Source of the DNA: Thermogladius sp023256015
Lineage (GTDB): Archaea; Thermoproteota; Thermoprotei_A; Sulfolobales; Desulfurococcaceae
Assembly (NCBI RefSeq): GCF_051131135.1
Contig: NZ_CP151274.1
Coordinates: 496,001 to 560,000 of the forward strand
Reading direction: 5' to 3'
DNA: 64,000 nt
The notes beneath the pieces are model-generated. The model was not told the DNA's origin, ran no database searches, and was given only the letters and a program-made list of their open reading frames with translations. Positions 59,908 through 64,000 of the stretch are shown here, one piece after another (the stretch's first letter is position 1; each line of letters starts with the position of its first letter). Position numbers and translations under genes: made by a program.

Positions 59908-61749
59908 CTAGATTTTAATGTTTAACCTCTTTTTAAGGTAAATGGGTATCTTGCTGGGATTTTTAACGATTACCGTCTCGCAACCTATACTCTCGAACCT
60001 CCTCAAGACATCCCTATTGTGTCTCGGCGGCGCGACCACGACCACTCTAATGCCTCTATCGATCAGGCTCTGCACTTCTAGCCAGGGGTCTACGTCTCTC
60101 ACGGTCTGCTGAAGATCGGACACGAGAACGACCAGCCTTCCAGGTCGACTACTCACCGTTACTCTAATAGCCTGGCTGATATTCGTATACCCCTTGAACC
60201 TCTGCGTGTAGACTCTTTCAAGGAACCTGTAGATGAGGGGCCTTGTCTTCTTCACAGGAGGTCTCACGACCTCGGTTCTGTCCCAGAACAAGACTACCTT
60301 GTCTACAAGCTCTATCACGCTAGCCAGCGCTACCAGCGTCCACATACTGTACCTGAGCATACTCCCACTGACGTCTACGACGGCCGTTATGCTCCTTTTT
60401 CTCGGCAAGTCCTCGAACACCATCCTGTAGTTGAACCTAGTGTAGTTGAACAACGTTGACCTTACATCGAGTCTCCCCCTGGCGGACCTGACTTTTCTGC
60501 CCCCGACCGGTACACCGCGTCGCGCCCTCTCGAAGACCCGGTAGCTCAGCTTTATCGCCCTTTCTAGTACAACGTAGTCGAGGCCTCTCGTCGAGAAAAC
60601 ATCCGACAATTTCATCGAGACCAGCTCCAAGGTGTCGTCCGGATAGACCTTCGAGACCAGGTGAAGCAGAAGCCTCTGGTCGTCGCTCAGTATCTTCTCT
60701 AGGATCGCTCTGTGTTGTGGCTCAAGGGCAGCGGGCTCCACCCTTCCTGCGTAGTACAAGGCGGCTTGTCTCTCGGCCTGGTCACCGGTCACTACGTAGT
60801 TTAAGTAGTGTCTAAGAGCCTTGCCGAGCAGGGCCTTGTTCCTTGCGGTGTCATCCAGTTTCTCTACGCTCGTCAACCCCGCTAGAGATAGTGGTGATAG
60901 CGGAGACATCCTGCTCCTGAGCCTGCTATCCCTGTAGAGGCTAGAGACGACGGCCCACCTCTCAGCGAGGGGCTGCTTCTCTATGTCTCTCAAGTCGGTT
61001 GTAGACACAAGCTCGTCTACTAGCGACCTAACCTTGTTAGACGTCTGCTTACCGAGCCTTTTCGACAGACCCAGTACGACGCCTAATTTATCGCCCCCGC
61101 CGCTGGTCCCGCCCGCTTTTGTTAGCACGAAGTCTAGGATTCTCTTGTCCACCGTCTTACTGTGACCGTAATAACTTCTTACAAGCTCTTCGACCTGGTC
61201 GTAGTCCAACGACGTGAGCAGCTCGCTCGTTATTACACCGGCCCAGTACCTGCTCGGAACCTCTTTCAGGTACTTAAGTACGTCCCTAGCCGATATCGGT
61301 CTCTCCTCCACAACGGCTCTATGAGCCTTGCTCTTGTCTATGACGAGCTTACCGCTCTTGTCTCTGTAAAGAGCTTTGTTCGCCCTGAGCCACACGTAGT
61401 TAAGAACCTCCTCAGCGGTGCCCTCCCTGATGACGTCGCTTAGCCTCAGTCTCTTACCCTTGTTGGACAGGACTTTGTGAACACTTTCTTTACCCGGTTT
61501 ATAGAGCCAGCCCCCGTAGCCTGTTGGCTCTCGCTTCGCAAGGTTGGACTTGTAGAACTCCTCGATTACCTCGCTCTTTACCGTGCCCGCCTCGTAGTTT
61601 AGGAGCTCGAGCGTCAACCTTATCCTTGCTAAGTCCTCGAGCCGCCCTGTAGGGATTCTCCCCGCACTCTTAGCCCTCTCGTATACTTCGTCGAGCACCT
61701 TGTCTACTAGGCTCCTGAACTCGTCACTCACGTGTTGGTAGTAGCTCAT
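59908..61749 (-). CDS. VWA-domain protein with helical N-terminal region (MoxR partner)
   Basis: 613 residues. The N-terminal ~430 residues are mainly helical with no family seen; the C-terminal VWA domain has a complete metal site: DVSGS (Asp459, Ser461, Ser463), Thr522 in GYTNI and Asp545 in SDLQ. The layout recalls bacterial ViaA/CoxE proteins that act with MoxR ATPases. It overlaps the MoxR stop by 26 nt, so both proteins are probably made together. No signal peptide; likely cytoplasmic. Confidence 0.8.
   Translation of the reverse strand: MSYYQHVSDEFRSLVDKVLDEVYERAKSAGRIPTGRLEDLARIRLTLELLNYEAGTVKSEVIEEFYKSNLAKREPTGYGGWLYKPGKESVHKVLSNKGKRLRLSDVIREGTAEEVLNYVWLRANKALYRDKSGKLVIDKSKAHRAVVEERPISARDVLKYLKEVPSRYWAGVITSELLTSLDYDQVEELVRSYYGHSKTVDKRILDFVLTKAGGTSGGGDKLGVVLGLSKRLGKQTSNKVRSLVDELVSTTDLRDIEKQPLAERWAVVSSLYRDSRLRSRMSPLSPLSLAGLTSVEKLDDTARNKALLGKALRHYLNYVVTGDQAERQAALYYAGRVEPAALEPQHRAILEKILSDDQRLLLHLVSKVYPDDTLELVSMKLSDVFSTRGLDYVVLERAIKLSYRVFERARRGVPVGGRKVRSARGRLDVRSTLFNYTRFNYRMVFEDLPRKRSITAVVDVSGSMLRYSMWTLVALASVIELVDKVVLFWDRTEVVRPPVKKTRPLIYRFLERVYTQRFKGYTNISQAIRVTVSSRPGRLVVLVSDLQQTVRDVDPWLEVQSLIDRGIRVVVVAPPRHNRDVLRRFESIGCETVIVKNPSKIPIYLKKRLNIKI
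59914..59923 (-). promoter_or_regulatory. TATA-like box for the S19 transcript
   Basis: The minus strand has CATTAAAATC inside the last codons of the VWA gene; predicts a start near 59893, about 27 nt before the S19 GTG. It would restore promoter supply for S19 and downstream ribosomal genes. Confidence 0.4.
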
Positions 61750-62659
61750 TCAACAACGCCTCGTCCTCGACGTTCTTGAGCAGTACTGCCCTGCCTGCCT
61801 CAGCCAACTCGTTTCTACCGGCCTTTTCCAGCCCCCGCGCCTCTGCGAGTAGAGAAGCCAGCGTAAGCCACATGACGCTATCTGAAATACCCGGCTTGTA
61901 CACGGCTTTCTGGCGAAGGGTCCTGACGATTTGAAGAGCCTCCTCGATCAGCTTGGGCTCTAGCCTATTAACCAGGTCTCCTAGCCTCAACTTTATCACC
62001 TCGAACTCCTCCTCGAGGGTCGGGTACCTGAACTCCACCCTGACGACCCGCCTCAGGAAGGCGTCGCTCAGCTCGCCCTGTGCTATGTCGTAGGGGTTGC
62101 TCGTGAGAATGATCTGAAAGCCGTCATCCCTCTGGTAGTAAACCCGCTTCAGCTCCGGGATTACGATCCTCCTCTTATCTATTATATCCAGCAAGAGGTT
62201 CTGGAACTCTTCGCTACTCCTCCTTATGTCGTCTATTAAGACCCCCGTGCCGAGTATCATGGCTGCTAGTAAAGGTCTCGGTATAAAGCTCTCCTCGTTG
62301 AAGCCCTTACTCATCGCCATTGCGGGGTGAAAGTCCCCTATGACACGGTACTCGTCGTAGTTTTCGCTGCAGGGCAGGATGAACGCCGACTTGCCGCTCC
62401 AGAGGCTTAAAATCGCTTCGCCTATTTCTGTTTTCCCAGTACCCGGCGGCCCCTCGAACAGGACGGGTCTGTTGTTTAAGAACGCCGCCACTGTTATATA
62501 CACTATATAAGGTTTAACAATGAGCTTGAAGTGCTCCCTAAGATACCTGATAATATCGGGCGGGTTTCTTATCACTGGGTACTTCCGGATAGTCTGGGAG
62601 TAGATCTCGCGGACTTTACTTACTATCGGGTCGGTGACTTTATCGCCGCCAACTGCCAT
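61724..62659 (-). CDS. MoxR-family AAA+ ATPase
   Basis: 311 residues: Walker A GPPGTGKT (70-77), Walker B LIDDI (141-145), sensor 1 SNPYD (187-191), arginine finger region FLRRVV (201-206), and a small helical lid. MoxR ATPases remodel or activate partner proteins together with VWA proteins. No extra C-terminal domain like the LARA of RavA. Lies directly after L2, with a T5 run between. Confidence 0.9.
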   Translation of the reverse strand: MAVGGDKVTDPIVSKVREIYSQTIRKYPVIRNPPDIIRYLREHFKLIVKPYIVYITVAAFLNNRPVLFEGPPGTGKTEIGEAILSLWSGKSAFILPCSENYDEYRVIGDFHPAMAMSKGFNEESFIPRPLLAAMILGTGVLIDDIRRSSEEFQNLLLDIIDKRRIVIPELKRVYYQRDDGFQIILTSNPYDIAQGELSDAFLRRVVRVEFRYPTLEEEFEVIKLRLGDLVNRLEPKLIEEALQIVRTLRQKAVYKPGISDSVMWLTLASLLAEARGLEKAGRNELAEAGRAVLLKNVEDEALLNELLPTRE

Positions 62660-62713
62660 CTCGACCGAGACCTATGAGCAGGTGTGAGCTCTTTTTCCAG
62701 AACAGCATTGTGT

Positions 62714-62718
62714 AAAAA
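62714..62718 (-). terminator. T-run after L2
   Basis: TTTTT on the minus strand in the context CCTTTTTACA, a few bases after the L2 stop. It may end or weaken the L4-L23-L2 transcript before the MoxR gene. Confidence 0.35.
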
Positions 62719-62720
62719 GG

Positions 62721-63437
62721 TTATTTACCCTTTCTTCTCCCAGTCCTTCTCGCCGCTATATGACCGACCTTCCTACCGGGCGGGGTGTTCCTGGCAACCG
62801 TTGTAGGCCTACCTACGTGCCTGCCGCCTCCATGGGGGTGGGAAACGGGGTTCATCGCGAGACCGCGCACCCTGGGCCACTTGTGAGCCTTTGCCTTCCA
62901 CTTGTAGTAGGAAGCACCAGCCTTCAAGAGCGGCTTCTCGACCCTACCTCCTCCAGCTACCACGCCTATAGTGGCCCTAGCCTCGTTAGGCACCTCGACT
63001 ACGCGCCCGCTGGGCAGCTGGATCTGCGTCCTGTTCCCCGACCTCCCAACCACCACAGCATACGTCCCGCCAGCCCTAGCATACCTCCCTCCGTCACCGG
63101 GGTTTTTCTCCACGTTGGCGACCTGAGTACCCTCGGGTATCCTCCCTACCGGTAGGATGTTACCGTTCTCGATCTTGGCCTCGGGGCCTACCTCGATCGC
63201 CTGCCCTACGTACATCCCCTCTACTGCTGGCATATAGAATTCTTCGCCTGTCTCTAGTACTACCCTAGCGAGCGGCACCCACCTGCCGGGGTCGTGAACC
63301 AGGTCCACGACTTTCCCTCTAACGGTCTTGTCTACGGGTAGTTGGGGATACTTGGCAGGGGCGACGCGTAAGTGTCCCGGACTCCTGAATGTAGGCGAGC
63401 CCCTACCCATTCTCTGGGGGAGTATCCTCTTACCCAT
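62721..63437 (-). CDS. rpl2: Large-subunit ribosomal protein L2
   Basis: 238 residues: GRGSPTFRSPGHLRVAPAKY, GTQVANVEKNPGDGGRYARA and the peptidyl-transferase loop VRGLAMNPVSHPHGGG. ATG 63437 has GAGGTGG upstream. Normally followed at once by S19. Confidence 0.97.
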   Translation of the reverse strand: MGKRILPQRMGRGSPTFRSPGHLRVAPAKYPQLPVDKTVRGKVVDLVHDPGRWVPLARVVLETGEEFYMPAVEGMYVGQAIEVGPEAKIENGNILPVGRIPEGTQVANVEKNPGDGGRYARAGGTYAVVVGRSGNRTQIQLPSGRVVEVPNEARATIGVVAGGGRVEKPLLKAGASYYKWKAKAHKWPRVRGLAMNPVSHPHGGGRHVGRPTTVARNTPPGRKVGHIAARRTGRRKGK

Positions 63438-63447
63438 ACAAACCACC

Positions 63448-63720
63448 TCACAGTAAGCCTAGTTGAGTGGCCACATCGCTGGCCTTGTACTCGCTAGCCA
63501 ATTTGACGTAAGCCTTCTTTTCACCTCTAGGCGTGATCACCGTATTAACCTTGACTACCTTGACGTTGAAGAGCCTCTCAACGGCCTCTTTTATGAGAGT
63601 CTTATTAGCGGTTCTCTCGACTATGAATACTAGTGTATTGTTCTTGTCTATGAGCGTCAAGGCCTTCTCGCTGTGGACGGGCCTGATGATGACTTTAGCC
63701 AACCTGTCCTGCTCGCTCAC
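63448..63720 (-). CDS. rpl23: Large-subunit ribosomal protein L23
   Basis: 90 residues: VIIRPVHSEKALTLIDKNNT, LVFIVERTANKTLIKEAVER and FNVKVVKVNTVITPRGEKKA. GTG 63720 overlaps the L4 stop by 4 nt. Confidence 0.97.
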   Translation of the reverse strand: MSEQDRLAKVIIRPVHSEKALTLIDKNNTLVFIVERTANKTLIKEAVERLFNVKVVKVNTVITPRGEKKAYVKLASEYKASDVATQLGLL

Positions 63721-64000
63721 AGGGGTATCACCTCGAACCGCCTTCCTATCTCCTCGAGAGCGCTCTTCGTGAAGACGGTGAGTCTTCCCGGCACGCCACC
63801 AGGGGCGAGGTGGAGGACGCTTAGGTCTTTGGGCGTGGTGACGTCGACTCCAGGCAAGTTCCTTACAGCCTTAGCAAGCAGCTTCTCGGTACTAGACACG
63901 ACGAATAGGATGCTCTTGGGCTCCACATACCTTCTACCCCTCATCTTCCCTTTACCAGCCCTTATCCCGGTCCCGCCCCGGCTCCTCTCCACATCGCTCC
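63717..64000 (-). CDS. rpl4: Large-subunit ribosomal protein L4 (5' part beyond window)
   Basis: C-terminal 93 residues only: GGTGIRAGKGKMRGRRYVEP and ILFVVSSTEKLLAKAVRNLP are L4-specific. The frame remains open to the right edge, so the true start lies outside. Confidence 0.93.
   Translation of the reverse strand, partial: SDVERSRGGTGIRAGKGKMRGRRYVEPKSILFVVSSTEKLLAKAVRNLPGVDVTTPKDLSVLHLAPGGVPGRLTVFTKSALEEIGRRFEVIPL

Noticed and set aside
1..64000. CRISPR arrays, insertion sequences, integrases or prophage genes
   Set aside because: No regular repeat-spacer pattern, transposase, terminal inverted repeats or phage-type genes were seen; the only long repeat is the P0/P1 tail.

Overview
The window is chromosomal DNA from a hyperthermophilic crenarchaeon, most like a member of the Desulfurococcales. 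The evidence is as follows: all ribosomal and translation proteins are archaeal (L15e, L19e, L32e, S4e, S19e, L39e, aIF6, NMD3); there are four RNase P proteins; the promoters are TATA type; GTG and TTG starts are very frequent; the Shine-Dalgarno (SD) core is GGTGG about 5 nt before the start; the cbf5 gene has an intron of the kind known from Crenarchaeota; one tRNA carries an intron outside the anticodon loop; and there is a type III RuBisCO, an anaerobic NrdD/NrdG pair and ThyX. The species cannot be fixed from the sequence alone.

Layout. 1-3.2 kb (minus strand) is part of the proteasome-exosome superoperon: L15e, a COG1325 RNA-binding protein, Rnp3, Rnp2, tRNA-Leu and psmA. 3.3-13.4 kb holds a YchF-type GTPase, a sugar nucleotidylyltransferase, S3Ae/Pcc1/RecJ-like, and the small-subunit assembly and initiation group (aIF2beta, DUF424, NMD3, aIF1A, Rio1, KH protein), with a tRNA methylthiotransferase on the plus strand. 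13.4-24 kb is one long minus-strand translation and secretion operon running Rnp4, YhbY, S19e, PDCD5, L39e, L31e, aIF6, L18Ae, prefoldin alpha, FtsY, SecE, NusG, L11, L1, P0, P1 and AlaRS. 24-31.2 kb (plus strand) is a deoxynucleotide cluster (Nep1, NrdD, NrdG, ThyX, Dcd) with a large membrane protein inside it.

31.2-46.5 kb is the accessory part: tRNAs, a 1037-residue helicase, chromate and cation transporters, a 592-bp non-coding stretch, PAP2 phosphatase, RuBisCO, archease, archaemetzincin, a nucleotidyltransferase, and a complete kdpABC potassium pump followed by a KdpF-like micro-ORF. 46.5-64 kb is again translational: a methyltransferase, Cbf5 (with intron), L14e, CMP kinase, L34e, SecY, and the spc/S10 ribosomal cluster from L15 up to L4. 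That cluster is interrupted between L2 and S19 by a MoxR ATPase and a VWA protein.

The most informative points are: (i) a 24-nt cbf5 intron that splits the codon of the catalytic aspartate; (ii) a 28-nt bulge-helix-bulge intron in the variable loop of tRNA-Glu(CTC); (iii) the MoxR-VWA pair inserted in the S10 operon; (iv) a KdpF-like 27-30 residue ORF after kdpC; (v) a 118-bp perfect repeat between the P0 and P1 genes; and (vi) a perfect 19-bp operator-like inverted repeat between the TATA box and the predicted start site of the cation-efflux gene.
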